A stretch of DNA of 64,000 nucleotides from Beggiatoa alba B18LD (GCF_000245015.1 NZ_JH600070.1:1165284-1229283), one strand, 5' to 3'; positions 1 through 7,688 are shown, counted from the first letter of the stretch. Numbers and translations are program-made. Notes: generated by a model not told the origin, from the letters alone.

Positions 1-2037
1 ATTCGTATTGATGAGGTTTTCACGTTCTACGTCGTGGAGGCTGTGAACGTTGTCGTGTGTGTCTCTGACATAAGAGGCGACTTGCTCAGGGCTTAGGGCT
101 AAGACCCAGTTAATTAAGCCCACAATGTAGGGTTGAAATTCTTTTGTGAGGTCTCGACGTTCTTTCGAGTTGATAAGCTGATTGAAGTAAACGGTGATAC
201 GACGGCGGGCTATTCCGCTGGTGTAGTCTTTGGAGCTTATCGCCTCATTAGCGGCTATAACGACTAGTCCTGTTGCTTTAAAGCCCGCTGTTGCTTGTAT
301 GCCTTTTCGTTCGTAGCGGAGGGTGTCTTGTCCTGTTATTGCCTTGAGAACGCTAACATCGCCCGCGAAGTTTTGGGAGTCGGTTATTGTTATCAGCTTT
401 TTACCGTAAAGGCAGGCAGTTTCGAATTGTCCTTTTTCTAGGAGTTTAAGTTCTGTTGAGTGGGTGTTTTGTTCACCAACAAGTAACTCGCAGAGTCTGA
501 TAAATGTACCTTTACCGCTACCGCCTACGCCGATAATTTCAAGATAGCGTTGTAGTTCTACGCGAGAGGTAACGATTGCATTCATATAAGCGCGGAGTAG
601 TTGGAGCTGGTCCTCATTACCGCCAACGCAGAACGATAGCCAGTCGATGATAGGCTTACAAGTCGCTTGTGGGGTGTAGTCGTAGGGAATTATCCACGTG
701 GTGTAATATTTTTTGTCGTGTTTAAACAGTTTTTTATCAGTTATCCGCAGGAGTCCATTTTTAAAAGGGATTGTGTCGGGTACTTTGTTGAATTCAAAGA
801 CAGCTTTTTTTACCTTGAGAAACTTGGTCACGCCTGAGACGTAGCCCGCGCTGTAGCCAACATTGCCGACAACTTCATGGATGTATTTGTCGATAATATC
901 TTCCGCGCGCAAGGCATGAATTTTTTGCCAGTGGTTATCGTCGTATATCATCCATTCCTCGACAACAGCATCAAATATCAGGTTGTTAATTCGTTTTGCG
1001 AGTAGATTGCCTAAGATGGATTGAGGCGGGAGAGTCTTACGGGTTTTTATGACGGATTTGTCTTGTTGGGCTTGTTCATCGGGAACGGTCGGGGAATTAT
1101 TGGGAACGGTCGGAGAATTATCGGGAACGGTCGGAGATTGACCCAACACACCTGTGTTATTTTCCTTTAGCTCTAGCTTGTTCACTGATTTAGCTAAAGC
1201 GTTTTGTATCGTGCGTTGTCCGTAAGTGGTTTGTCCGTGTTTCTTATCCCAATCTGGACGGAAAAGCCCCGATTGTCTGAATAGTCGGTCGATTTCAGCG
1301 GCGTTGTTTTGGGTGTAAAAAGCGAGTTTGAGGCACAGGGCGAAATCAGCTTCTGAGTGGCTAGGGTAGCCTGAGAAATCACCGTTAAACAAGGCGTTAA
1401 ATTTAACGTCGTTTTTGGTGAGGGTAAATATGTCGATATTTAAATCGCGCGCACTTTTCCCTTGTTCTGTAGCGGACGTTGGGGGAGTTAAAGCGGGGAT
1501 GTTGTCATTTTTGGGTTTAAAGTATTTTTCATGCAGTTCATCAAGTTGTGCCTGAGCCTGAGTTATATCAGTAGGACAATGCTGATAGATGTCACCCGTA
1601 ACGGTTAGATAGCGCGGGCTGGTGTAGTCGTATATCTCGATACGTTTTTCTGTTGTGCCTTTACCGCACCGTATCGCCTTGCCAAAGCACCAAATGTGCA
1701 AGCCTTCACCAGAAGGCGACTTTTCGATATAGGTCGTTTTAAACAGGTCTAGGATGTCTTTAGCCCATGGTTCTATCGTGCCATCAGGTTGTATCACGTG
1801 GTCTAAATCGATACAAACGAGGTTATCGCCTTCACGAAGGACGAAGCCAATACCATTAAAGCCTTGAGCGTTTTGAACGGTTTCATAAGGGCTTAAGGTG
1901 TTAGCGTTGTTTGTCTTGGCAGGTTGTCCATTAGGCATAAACGGTACTTTACTTAATTTGCCATTCGGACGTTCTTCATAACGCCAATTTACCCATTGGG
2001 CGCGTTCTTTCAGGTACTTTGGTATATAATTGTTCAT
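1..2037 (-). CDS. Phage/plasmid primase-polymerase with D5-like helicase domain (C-terminus outside window)
   Basis: The frame is open from an ATG at 2037 to the left edge (about 679 codons). The N-terminus starts MNNYIPKYLKERAQWVNWRY and has GIGFVL followed by CIDLDH, the hallmark of the NrS-1-type primase/polymerase domain (about residues 1-170). A linker contains three SPTVP repeats. The C-terminal part is a D5_N/P4-type helicase with Walker A GVGGSGKGTF. An AGGA motif lies about 8 nt before the ATG. The enzyme would prime and unwind DNA for replication of the integrated element. Bases 1 to about 792 are nearly identical to 14855-15646, showing that a second truncated copy lies 14.8 kb away. 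Seen: domains and duplication. Inferred: replication role. Confidence 0.85.
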   Translation of the reverse strand, partial: MNNYIPKYLKERAQWVNWRYEERPNGKLSKVPFMPNGQPAKTNNANTLSPYETVQNAQGFNGIGFVLREGDNLVCIDLDHVIQPDGTIEPWAKDILDLFKTTYIEKSPSGEGLHIWCFGKAIRCGKGTTEKRIEIYDYTSPRYLTVTGDIYQHCPTDITQAQAQLDELHEKYFKPKNDNIPALTPPTSATEQGKSARDLNIDIFTLTKNDVKFNALFNGDFSGYPSHSEADFALCLKLAFYTQNNAAEIDRLFRQSGLFRPDWDKKHGQTTYGQRTIQNALAKSVNKLELKENNTGVLGQSPTVPDNSPTVPNNSPTVPDEQAQQDKSVIKTRKTLPPQSILGNLLAKRINNLIFDAVVEEWMIYDDNHWQKIHALRAEDIIDKYIHEVVGNVGYSAGYVSGVTKFLKVKKAVFEFNKVPDTIPFKNGLLRITDKKLFKHDKKYYTTWIIPYDYTPQATCKPIIDWLSFCVGGNEDQLQLLRAYMNAIVTSRVELQRYLEIIGVGGSGKGTFIRLCELLVGEQNTHSTELKLLEKGQFETACLYGKKLITITDSQNFAGDVSVLKAITGQDTLRYERKGIQATAGFKATGLVVIAANEAISSKDYTSGIARRRITVYFNQLINSKERRDLTKEFQPYIVGLINWVLALSPEQVASYVRDTHDNVHSLHDVERENLINTN

Positions 2038-2063
2038 GACACTTTCCTAGTGTTATAGGTAAT

Positions 2064-2100
2064 AAAAAACCGCGTCTCGTGGCTAAACTTAACGCGGTTT
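2064..2100 (-). terminator. Terminator-like hairpin in front of the primase gene
   Basis: Arms AAACCGCGT (2067-2075) and ACGCGGTTT (2092-2100) pair. Read on the minus strand the stem is followed by TTTTATT. It sits between the small upstream gene (2159-2389) and the primase start, so it could end or attenuate transcription entering the primase gene. Confidence 0.5.
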
Positions 2101-2119
2101 CATTTGCTCTAAAATCTTG

Positions 2120-2150
2120 CCCTAAGTGATGATGGTTACATTGCTTAGGG
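2120..2150. other. Hairpin upstream of the primase gene
   Basis: CCCTAAG (2120-2126) pairs with CTTAGGG (2144-2150). The same design, with a similar loop ending in CATTG, recurs at 3837-3866 in front of the next long gene of the same strand. It may be an attenuator or a terminator for plus-strand transcription (T-rich on that side). Confidence 0.4.
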
Positions 2151-2158
2151 TTTTTCTT

Positions 2159-2389
2159 TTAGAACGCCACATCATTATCTACAAGGTTAAGTTCTAAGCC
2201 TGTAAAGACTGAAGCGTCTTTATGTTTGTTTACCAGTGGCTCGATTTCGTCTAGCACTTGTTGTCCTTTTGGTGTTGGATATAAACCACTTTTCTGAACA
2301 AAGAGTAATCCACGTTCACAGAGTTCTGTTTCGTCTAGGTTGAGTATTTGGGTTAAGCGGTAGGCTCTACTTGGTGTCGGTTCTTTCAT
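2159..2389 (-). CDS. Small element-encoded protein, possible winged-helix
   Basis: 76 residues, not recognised as a named family. It contains LTQILNLDETELCERGLLFV followed by a YPTPKGQQVL stretch, the pattern of a short helical segment plus a turn seen in small winged-helix proteins. Its neighbour at 2367-2636 has a similar block (LKQLLNLDDRQLIESGLV), so the two look like diverged paralogues. The start overlaps the upstream gene by 23 nt, indicating translational coupling in the primase operon. Inferred: accessory or regulatory protein of the element. Confidence 0.55.
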   Translation of the reverse strand: MKEPTPSRAYRLTQILNLDETELCERGLLFVQKSGLYPTPKGQQVLDEIEPLVNKHKDASVFTGLELNLVDNDVAF

Positions 2390-2636
2390 GATTGTCTCTC
2401 TTGAGTTGGATACTCGTTAATGCTTGTTCTAAATCAATCCCTAGTTGTGTTAGGTATGCATATCCATTGCTATCTACTGCCATACAACGCCTAGCAACTA
2501 ATAATTCAATCGTTTTTAATGAATCATTGCCTGTTGCTGACAGTGTGACTAAACCAGATTCTATAAGTTGCCTATCGTCTAAGTTAAGTAGTTGTTTTAA
2601 CCGTTTTACGTCCTCTATCTGAGCGATTTCATTCAT
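2367..2636 (-). CDS. Small element-encoded protein, paralogue of its downstream neighbour
   Basis: 89 residues with the block LKQLLNLDDRQLIESGLVTL and a second part ending in a charged tail. No named family was recognised. It lies 11 nt downstream of the 381-residue membrane gene and overlaps the next gene, so it belongs to the minus-strand operon that ends with the primase. The shared pattern with 2159-2389 suggests duplication of a small DNA-binding-type fold (inference). Confidence 0.55.
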   Translation of the reverse strand: MNEIAQIEDVKRLKQLLNLDDRQLIESGLVTLSATGNDSLKTIELLVARRCMAVDSNGYAYLTQLGIDLEQALTSIQLKRDNHERTDTK

Positions 2637-2647
2637 GGTTCAATCTC

Positions 2648-3793
2648 TCAAGCGGTTTTCTTAGGCATTGACTTTCTAGCCAATACATTGCGCTTAGTTT
2701 GTGCTGAACAACTCGGGCACTTCTTTTGCCACACGGTACGTGCCTTGTAATCCGTGCCACATTCTTCACATTGATAAACACCACCGACCATTTTTTTATC
2801 ATTGCCTTTAGTCATTGACGGGCTAGTCATTGGCTCTAAGTCATTGCCTTTAGTCATTGACTGCTTAGTCATTGGCTCTAAGTCATGGGCTATCTGCTGA
2901 AACTGTTTGTACTGCTTAACCGCGCTTATCATGTCGTTCAGTTCAAATTGCTTTCCTCCCTTAAACGTTCCATACGCCGTAAAAAATACAATCTGCACCA
3001 ATTCCAGAATTAAAGCGGCTATGTGAAACATCCATGCTTTAGCCGTTTGTACATCTACCCCTGTTACTTGGCTTAAACTCATTATTGACGGGTCAACGGT
3101 GGAGTGATTCGCAAGCGGTAACGGTTCTGCTTTTAAACTTTGGACATAGCTCAACGCCCCTTGATACTGCTGATACTGGTTTATAACGGCTTGCTGTTCT
3201 TTTAACGCCTCATACAGTGGCATGATTAAACTACATGCCGAATCAGTCCTACTTTTAAATTGAACCCCTTTATTGTCCGTTTTAGCCGTACAAACCCCGT
3301 CGTTATAACTCATATAACCCGCATTACTCGCTACAATTCCCTGTATTTGCTGATTCAGTTCCGTTAATCGCTGTTTTGCCCGTTCAACACTACTTTCATC
3401 AATTGCCAGACTCGACGCTTTTTCTTGTGCCAGTCTTTGCGCTTCTTTTGCGCTTAAATAAGCATCACTTGCTTGTAGTCGCTCAGTCTCCTGCGTATCA
3501 AATGCCTTACTTAATAAGCCTTGACCACTGAATAAACTGAAGCCGATTAAAACAGGTATCAGCAACGCCGTAATGATTGCCAACCCTACCGAACCCGATT
3601 GCCAGAACGCCACCATCACACTGGTTGCACCAAACTTTGCTAAGTCAAAACTTATCCACATGATAAGAAAAACTAACAAAGTGAAGACGTTCACGCTTAA
3701 ACTAATTGCATACGCCGTATTTAAAAGAACGCTCGCCGTTGCTGAACATATCCCCACCAATAGGCTGTATTTGGCTAAGTCTGCTGAAATCAT
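2648..3793 (-). CDS. Membrane protein with coiled coil and C-terminal zinc ribbon
   Basis: 381 residues. Three hydrophobic segments occupy roughly the first 95 residues, then comes a long helical/coiled-coil region (about 100-230) with an apparent extracytoplasmic cysteine pair. A further membrane segment follows near 265-285 (IAALILELVQIVFFTAYG). The cytoplasmic tail has a tandem repeat, DLEPMTKQSMTKGN then DLEPMTSPSMTKGN, and ends in a zinc ribbon CEECG...CPSC. I do not recognise the family. The architecture (membrane anchor plus nucleic-acid-type zinc ribbon) next to a primase suggests anchoring of element DNA or replication proteins to the membrane (inference). Confidence 0.6.
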   Translation of the reverse strand: MISADLAKYSLLVGICSATASVLLNTAYAISLSVNVFTLLVFLIMWISFDLAKFGATSVMVAFWQSGSVGLAIITALLIPVLIGFSLFSGQGLLSKAFDTQETERLQASDAYLSAKEAQRLAQEKASSLAIDESSVERAKQRLTELNQQIQGIVASNAGYMSYNDGVCTAKTDNKGVQFKSRTDSACSLIMPLYEALKEQQAVINQYQQYQGALSYVQSLKAEPLPLANHSTVDPSIMSLSQVTGVDVQTAKAWMFHIAALILELVQIVFFTAYGTFKGGKQFELNDMISAVKQYKQFQQIAHDLEPMTKQSMTKGNDLEPMTSPSMTKGNDKKMVGGVYQCEECGTDYKARTVWQKKCPSCSAQTKRNVLARKSMPKKTA

Positions 3794-3836
3794 CTATAAT
3801 CACCCTGCTAGTTTTAGAAACATGTTTTTTATGCGT

Positions 3837-3866
3837 CCCTCAAGTAATCTGTTCATTGCTTGAGGG
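3837..3866. other. Hairpin in the leader of the 381-residue membrane gene
   Basis: CCCTCAAG (3837-3844) pairs perfectly with CTTGAGGG (3859-3866). It lies between the gene ending at 3883 and the start at 3793. Its twin is at 2120-2150. A T-rich run follows on the plus strand only. Confidence 0.45.
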
Positions 3867-3882
3867 ATTTTCTTTTTACGCC

Positions 3883-4065
3883 TCATCTCATTTTCTCCAC
3901 AGGTATCAAACGACCTTCACTATCTTCAACTAAATAACCCTTATCAATTAACGCCTCTATCGCCTTTTCTGTTAAAAGTAAGTCAAGATATAAAGCCATT
4001 TCAGCAACGGTTAAAACCGTGTTAGGTTCAGGTACTAAAACCCCTGTTGTTAATGGCAAGTTCAT
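3883..4065 (-). CDS. Small winged-helix-like protein
   Basis: 60 residues: an N-terminal tail, then LTVAEMALYLDLLLTEKAIEALIDKGYLVEDSEGRLIPVEKM, which reads like a compact winged-helix unit (helix, helix, turn, wing). The start overlaps the stop of the upstream regulator in an ATGA arrangement, implying coupled translation. Function unknown; a small DNA-binding accessory protein is plausible. Confidence 0.5.
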   Translation of the reverse strand: MNLPLTTGVLVPEPNTVLTVAEMALYLDLLLTEKAIEALIDKGYLVEDSEGRLIPVEKMR

Positions 4066-4298
4066 TGCATTTTCTCCGTCATTTCGTAGTCATCAATAAC
4101 CCTTGTAAATGTTCCATCTTGCCAAATGTCAGAAGGGTAAACTTTGAAGTGTTTAGCCAGTGCTACCCGAACCGCTCGCGCTCCCTTCCCGTCTATGCTT
4201 TGATAAAGCAAGACCCGTGATGTGCGAAAGTGTTTTGCCGCTTCTTCTATCGTGCCAAAACTATCGCGCAGTTGTTCCAATATCGTCGTTTTGTCCAT
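4062..4298 (-). CDS. Cro-like DNA-binding protein, first gene of the minus operon
   Basis: 78 residues with FGTIEEAAKHFRTSRVLLYQ (about residues 14-33), a helix-turn-helix type segment, followed by a basic stretch and KVYPSDIW, as in Cro/CI-like regulators that act with a divergent repressor. It is the first gene after the triple operator (4326-4485) and faces the plus-strand repressor at 4541. This is the layout of a lysis-lysogeny style switch. A truncated relative sits at 15661-15777 in the second element copy. Confidence 0.6.
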   Translation of the reverse strand: MDKTTILEQLRDSFGTIEEAAKHFRTSRVLLYQSIDGKGARAVRVALAKHFKVYPSDIWQDGTFTRVIDDYEMTEKMQ

Positions 4299-4325
4299 TT
4301 GGGTTTTACTTCGTATAATTTAGGT

Positions 4326-4485
4326 GTAAGTGTAATCATTACACTTACAGTCCTACTTTTTTATAACGATTTGTTTCATAACTAAATTAGTGTGTTAGTG
4401 TAATCATTACACTTACATAGACGGTATCTAAATAAATACCTAATTTAGTTATATATTCCCGTGTAAGTGTAATCATTACGCTTAC
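4326..4485. promoter_or_regulatory. Triple palindromic operator of the element switch
   Basis: Three 23-bp palindromes with arms GTAAGTGTAA and TTACACTTAC separated by TCA lie at 4326-4348 (perfect), 4394-4416 (one change) and 4463-4485 (one change). Their spacing is 68 and 69 bp, about 6.5 helical turns. They fill the gap between the divergent cro-like gene (4298, minus) and the repressor gene (4541, plus). Most likely these are binding sites for the repressor encoded at 4541-4921 (inference). One degenerate copy survives at 15804-15827. Confidence 0.75.
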
Positions 4486-4540
4486 ATCGTGAACATAGTT
4501 TAGAAGTTAATAACGTCATAGTCAAGAGGTTCTGAAGTAA

Positions 4541-4921
4541 ATGACTTCAAACGAGAGAATAAAACTATTTAGAAACAGTTTAAACCTTTCACAACAAAAG
4601 TTTGCGGATAGTCTAAACATCAGTAGGGGCTATTTAAATGATATTGAGCGAGGAAGACAAGAGCCATCTTTTAATTTTATAAAGTGTCTAAATGAAGTTT
4701 ATAACGTCAATTTAAACTGGTTGTTAAAAGGTCATGGTGAAATGTATGAAGAAATACAAACACCAAAGAAAACCCAAGCCATAATCGAAATGATAGAAAG
4801 CCTAAACGACAGCCAAAAGCAAAAAATTTACGCTGTTATTGAGGATGAAAAGCGATTTAACGAAATGGAAAAACGAGTAAATCAGTTAAATCAGTTAATA
4901 GGCACAATGAAAACCGCTTAA
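4541..4921 (+). CDS. Cro/CI-family repressor
   Basis: 126 residues. The N-terminal 65 residues are a classic XRE helix-turn-helix (LNLSQQKFADSLNISRGYLNDIERGRQEPS). The C-terminal part (about 80-126) is helical, with KKTQAIIEMIESLNDSQKQK and then a probable coiled coil for oligomerisation. No LexA-type protease domain is present. It faces the cro-like operon across three operators. A frameshifted paralogue is at 15895-16214, and its sequence similarity ends where the cargo genes begin. Confidence 0.8.
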   Translation: MTSNERIKLFRNSLNLSQQKFADSLNISRGYLNDIERGRQEPSFNFIKCLNEVYNVNLNWLLKGHGEMYEEIQTPKKTQAIIEMIESLNDSQKQKIYAVIEDEKRFNEMEKRVNQLNQLIGTMKTA

Positions 4922-4946
4922 TTTTTATTTAAAAGAGGATAATTTT

Positions 4947-5150
4947 ATGTTTTATACAGTCATTCTTGAACCAGATGAAGATGGTGTATGGGTTGCTGAA
5001 TGCCTTGAGCTGTTGGGTTGTTTTAGCCAAGGGAAAACTCAAGAGGAGGCTTTAAACAATATTAAGGATGCAATTAAGTTATATCTTGAAGTTAAACAAG
5101 AATTGAATATGCATAGCCAGCGTAAAGTTTGCCAAGTTGAGGTAGCCTAA
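4947..5150 (+). CDS. hicB: HicB antitoxin
   Basis: 67 residues, the short form of HicB: an RNase-H-like fold starting MFYTVILEPDEDGVWVAECL and containing GCFSQGKTQEEALNNIKDAI, the family signature. An AGAGGA ribosome site precedes the start. The antitoxin comes first and the toxin ATG overlaps its stop (TAATG), as in the reversed hicBA order. The pair sits in the cargo slot between the repressor and the conserved hairpin and probably stabilises the element. Confidence 0.9.
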   Translation: MFYTVILEPDEDGVWVAECLELLGCFSQGKTQEEALNNIKDAIKLYLEVKQELNMHSQRKVCQVEVA

Positions 5151-5368
5151 TGCCCCCTGTTCCTGCATTGAGTGCTTTAGAAGTTATTCGTAAATTTCAG
5201 CGGTTAGGATGGGTTATCAGACGACAAACAGGTAGCCATATCATGATGAATAAGGTAGGACACCCTGCTTTATTAGTTGTTCCTAATCATCCTGAAGTTG
5301 CTCGGGGGACATTACGTGGGTTAATCCGTGTTGCTGGTTTAACTGTTGAGGAGTTTATTAAGGCTTAA
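5150..5368 (+). CDS. hicA: HicA toxin (mRNA interferase)
   Basis: 72 residues with the double-stranded-RNA-binding-like HicA fold. RQTGSHIMM carries the conserved catalytic histidine in the GSH motif, followed by VVPNHPEVARGTLRGLIR, the typical second half. The family cleaves mRNA when HicB is lost. Translation is coupled to hicB by a TAATG overlap. Confidence 0.9.
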   Translation: MPPVPALSALEVIRKFQRLGWVIRRQTGSHIMMNKVGHPALLVVPNHPEVARGTLRGLIRVAGLTVEEFIKA

Positions 5369-5416
5369 ATTTAATCAAGTGGGTTAAGTGCGAAGCGATT
5401 CACCAAATCGCAGAGG

Positions 5417-5525
5417 GCTATATCAAGACAGCAAGATTTTTCTACCCCCTACTCTGACTCGTTCTGAAAGGTCAGTAACACAAGCGCGACCCGTATCAAG
5501 AAAAATCATGCTGTCATGCTATAGC
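5417..5525 (+). other. Conserved long hairpin (structured DNA/RNA element), copy 1
   Basis: A 27-nt left arm (5417-5443) and right arm (5499-5525) pair at 24 of 27 positions. Inside, CTGAC (5454-5458) and GTCAG (5471-5475) form a second stem. A homologous copy is at 19946-20054. There the inner stem reads CTGAT and GTTAG, which stays paired only through G-U wobbles on the plus strand, so a plus-strand RNA or strand is favoured. No convincing protein is encoded. It marks the right border of the cargo slot. Confidence 0.6.
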
Positions 5526-5671
5526 TCGACCGCGCACGTAAGGCTGACAGTAAAAAGACAAGATAAAAGAACACTCACGTTACAAAGACGGAAGATAAAA
5601 TACTAAACCCAAAAACCCCATTTATAACAACATAAGGTCTTGAAAAACATTAAGATAATTGCATTTTTTCC

Positions 5672-5700
5672 TTGTGTTACACCCTCTAAAGTGTTAAAAT
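5672..5700 (+). promoter_or_regulatory. Sigma-70-type promoter for the coiled-coil gene
   Basis: TTGTGT (5672-5677) and TAAAAT (5695-5700) are separated by 17 bp. An inverted repeat, CCTCTAAAGTGTTA with its partner at about 5725-5740, overlaps the promoter and start region and may be an operator. The same promoter is kept in the second copy near 20200-20230. Confidence 0.55.
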
Positions 5701-5745
5701 ATAAGCGTTATCAAAGAGTAATAACACTTTTTAGAGGTTCATATC

Positions 5746-6201
5746 ATGCACGCTACCGCCAAGAAAAACGTTAGAATCCCTGTTGACCGTATCGACGAGG
5801 TTTTAGAGTACCTAAGCCTAGTTGCACCTGAACAAGCGGAGGAAGTGCTAAATATGATTGCTGAACGTGTTGGAAAGGAACGCAACCGCGCACCTGTTCA
5901 ATTGACCTTAATCAAAAATGAGGAAATCACCCCTACCGAACCGACGGGACAATTAAATGTCGTGGAGAACCCGACACCGCAGGCGGTAGAGGAATTAAAA
6001 ACGGAACTAGCGGAAAACCGCGAAGAACTGGAAACCGTGCAGGAAAAACTCGAGCAGGTGAAAACGTTGATAACGTCGTTTAAGGAAAAGGCTCACCCAA
6101 CCTCACCCCGCTGGCAACACGCACGGGCTTTATTGGCTGAACTGGAAAAGCTGATTAATACTGAATCTACCAGCTTACCCCCACCCAATAAACCCGACTA
6201 A
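5746..6201 (+). CDS. Coiled-coil protein of the element
   Basis: 151 residues. Residues 1-45 form a compact segment (RIPVDRIDEVLEYLSLVAPE). Residues about 75-115 are strongly predicted coiled coil (EELKTELAENREELETVQEK). The end is proline-rich. AGAGG lies 8 nt before the start. No family recognised. A second copy at 20276 keeps promoter, start and the first 36 codons, then is cut by a 73-bp palindromic element. Its 3' end overlaps a convergent 44-codon gene (6175-6309). Confidence 0.65.
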   Translation: MHATAKKNVRIPVDRIDEVLEYLSLVAPEQAEEVLNMIAERVGKERNRAPVQLTLIKNEEITPTEPTGQLNVVENPTPQAVEELKTELAENREELETVQEKLEQVKTLITSFKEKAHPTSPRWQHARALLAELEKLINTESTSLPPPNKPD

Positions 6202-6309
6202 AAGCCCGATTAAGAAGCCTAAAAACGAGGCGTACACGGTTGTTTTAAAGTCAGGGACATAAATCACTTTTACGTTATGAATTAAAACGTCTAAATCGTC
6301 ATCTTGCAT
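6175..6309 (-). CDS. 44-residue membrane protein directly downstream of zot
   Basis: The ATG at 6309 follows the zot TAA with no gap. The product starts MQDDDLDVLIHNVKVIYVPD and ends in a hydrophobic helix VYASFLGFLIGLLVGFIGWG with several small-residue G-xxx-G spacings. The last 27 nt overlap, antisense, the end of the convergent coiled-coil gene. The position at the end of the inovirus operon and the single membrane helix suggest an assembly or minor virion protein (inference). Confidence 0.6.
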   Translation of the reverse strand: MQDDDLDVLIHNVKVIYVPDFKTTVYASFLGFLIGLLVGFIGWG

Positions 6310-7359
6310 TTAAATCTTAGGCTCATCTTTATCATTAGTTTTTTTAAACCCCGAAGGCTGAACAGGCGAAACGCAATAAGTCAGACTATGTAAACGCCCA
6401 TCTAAGCGCACAGAACGGGAATCAATAGGCTGGATTTTAACACCCCGTTCAAGCAAATAAGTTTCTTTACGCTGTAAACAAGTCACCGATTCCGCAAAAA
6501 GATAAACGTATCTATTCCCAAAACGCGCACCCCCAACGAGGACATAAGGGGACAGAATAGGAATTTTTTGCGGGAGTTCAGACGCAGGTTTAATTTTTTC
6601 AGGTTCTTTCTTAACGTCTTTACCGCCAGAGCCAGATAAAACAGAGAGAGTAAACCACATCAGCACCGCCACAAAGACAATAGAAAATAAGAGCAATACC
6701 AACTTAAAAGGCACTCTAGGCTTAATCGTATCCTGTACAGTGGATTGATACAGCTTAAAAGCCTGCTTAACGAAAGGAACGCGCTTTTTAGATTCACGAC
6801 TTGTCGACTTTAAACGGTCATCAGGTAAATATTGACTATAACGTTCAAGCCTAAAATAGCGTTGTCCAAAGGGACGGATTAAACGCAAATACGCGCCGCA
6901 CTGTTTACGAATATGTGTATCTAATAATTGCCCAGATTGAGAAATAAAATAAAAGTCATGTCCAAAATGGCGATGAGTTTGTAAATACCGCAGGAAATCA
7001 CAAGGTGGAAGTCGATAATTACGTTCAGACGGGAAAAAATGTTGTGCTTCATCAATGATTAAAATAGCCCCATCAGGAAGCCACGCCCGAACATGTGGAT
7101 ATTGATGAGTATCATCTTTAACGACAGGAAAAAATTTATTTTGATAAGCAACGGCATCTAATTGCGCATGTTCATTATGCGTAGGAACGGTTAATAATTG
7201 AACCTCATGATAAAGTTCAAAGAACGCGGGCAACAAATTAAAGTTTAATAAAAAAATAGGTCTATTCTTATCCGTTTTTAACAACTCAGGAATCAACGAC
7301 CCTACGACATAATTAGTTTTTCCTGTTCCCGGTAAAGCGGCTATAAGATGAACGGTCAT
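6310..7359 (-). CDS. zot: Zot/pI-family filamentous-phage assembly ATPase
   Basis: 349 residues from the ATG at 7359, chosen because it overlaps the upstream stop as TAATG; an in-frame ATG further upstream would lie inside the previous gene. Walker A is AALPGTGKTN near residue 10 and Walker B is AILIIDEAQHFFP near 105. One membrane helix (KLVLLLFSIVFVAVLMWFTL, about 215-240) separates the cytoplasmic ATPase from a periplasmic tail with two cysteines. The family extrudes ssDNA phage through the envelope. No secretin gene is present, so a host secretin would be needed. Confidence 0.92.
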   Translation of the reverse strand: MTVHLIAALPGTGKTNYVVGSLIPELLKTDKNRPIFLLNFNLLPAFFELYHEVQLLTVPTHNEHAQLDAVAYQNKFFPVVKDDTHQYPHVRAWLPDGAILIIDEAQHFFPSERNYRLPPCDFLRYLQTHRHFGHDFYFISQSGQLLDTHIRKQCGAYLRLIRPFGQRYFRLERYSQYLPDDRLKSTSRESKKRVPFVKQAFKLYQSTVQDTIKPRVPFKLVLLLFSIVFVAVLMWFTLSVLSGSGGKDVKKEPEKIKPASELPQKIPILSPYVLVGGARFGNRYVYLFAESVTCLQRKETYLLERGVKIQPIDSRSVRLDGRLHSLTYCVSPVQPSGFKKTNDKDEPKI

Positions 7360-7688
7360 TATGCAGACTGTTGACGAACAATAGACCAACGATAAGCGGA
7401 CATTGCAACGTGGGCGGAAAAAATCAGCGCAAACGCATCAAAAATGCCTAAATAATCCAAGACCGCCACTAAACTCACCAGCAAAACATTAGCCTCCCCG
7501 CCATCCAATTGATGCAAAGCATTCACGATTAAATCAAACAATTCATCAGTAAATACCTCAATTCCGTTATAGGTTGCTACACTCAAGCCTAACGTCATAA
7601 AAACCCGAAATACGGTATATTCAACCAACCCCGCCCAGAACGTGAGCGAAAATATTTTATTAAAAACGACGGTTAATAATTCACTCAT
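7359..7688 (-). CDS. DUF2523 / pVI-like minor virion protein
   Basis: 109 residues with three hydrophobic segments and a central LINE-like acidic region (VNALHQLDGGEANVLLVSLVAVLDYLGIFDA). Size, hydrophobicity and position between the tip protein and zot match DUF2523, the pVI-like minor coat protein of inoviruses. It overlaps both neighbours by a few nucleotides. Confidence 0.8.
   Translation of the reverse strand: MSELLTVVFNKIFSLTFWAGLVEYTVFRVFMTLGLSVATYNGIEVFTDELFDLIVNALHQLDGGEANVLLVSLVAVLDYLGIFDAFALIFSAHVAMSAYRWSIVRQQSA

Noticed and set aside
5388-5606. Open frame of 72 codons across the conserved hairpin region
   Set aside because: No ribosome site or protein-like pattern; the homologous copy at 19937-20130 carries indels that change the frame, while the base-paired structure is kept.
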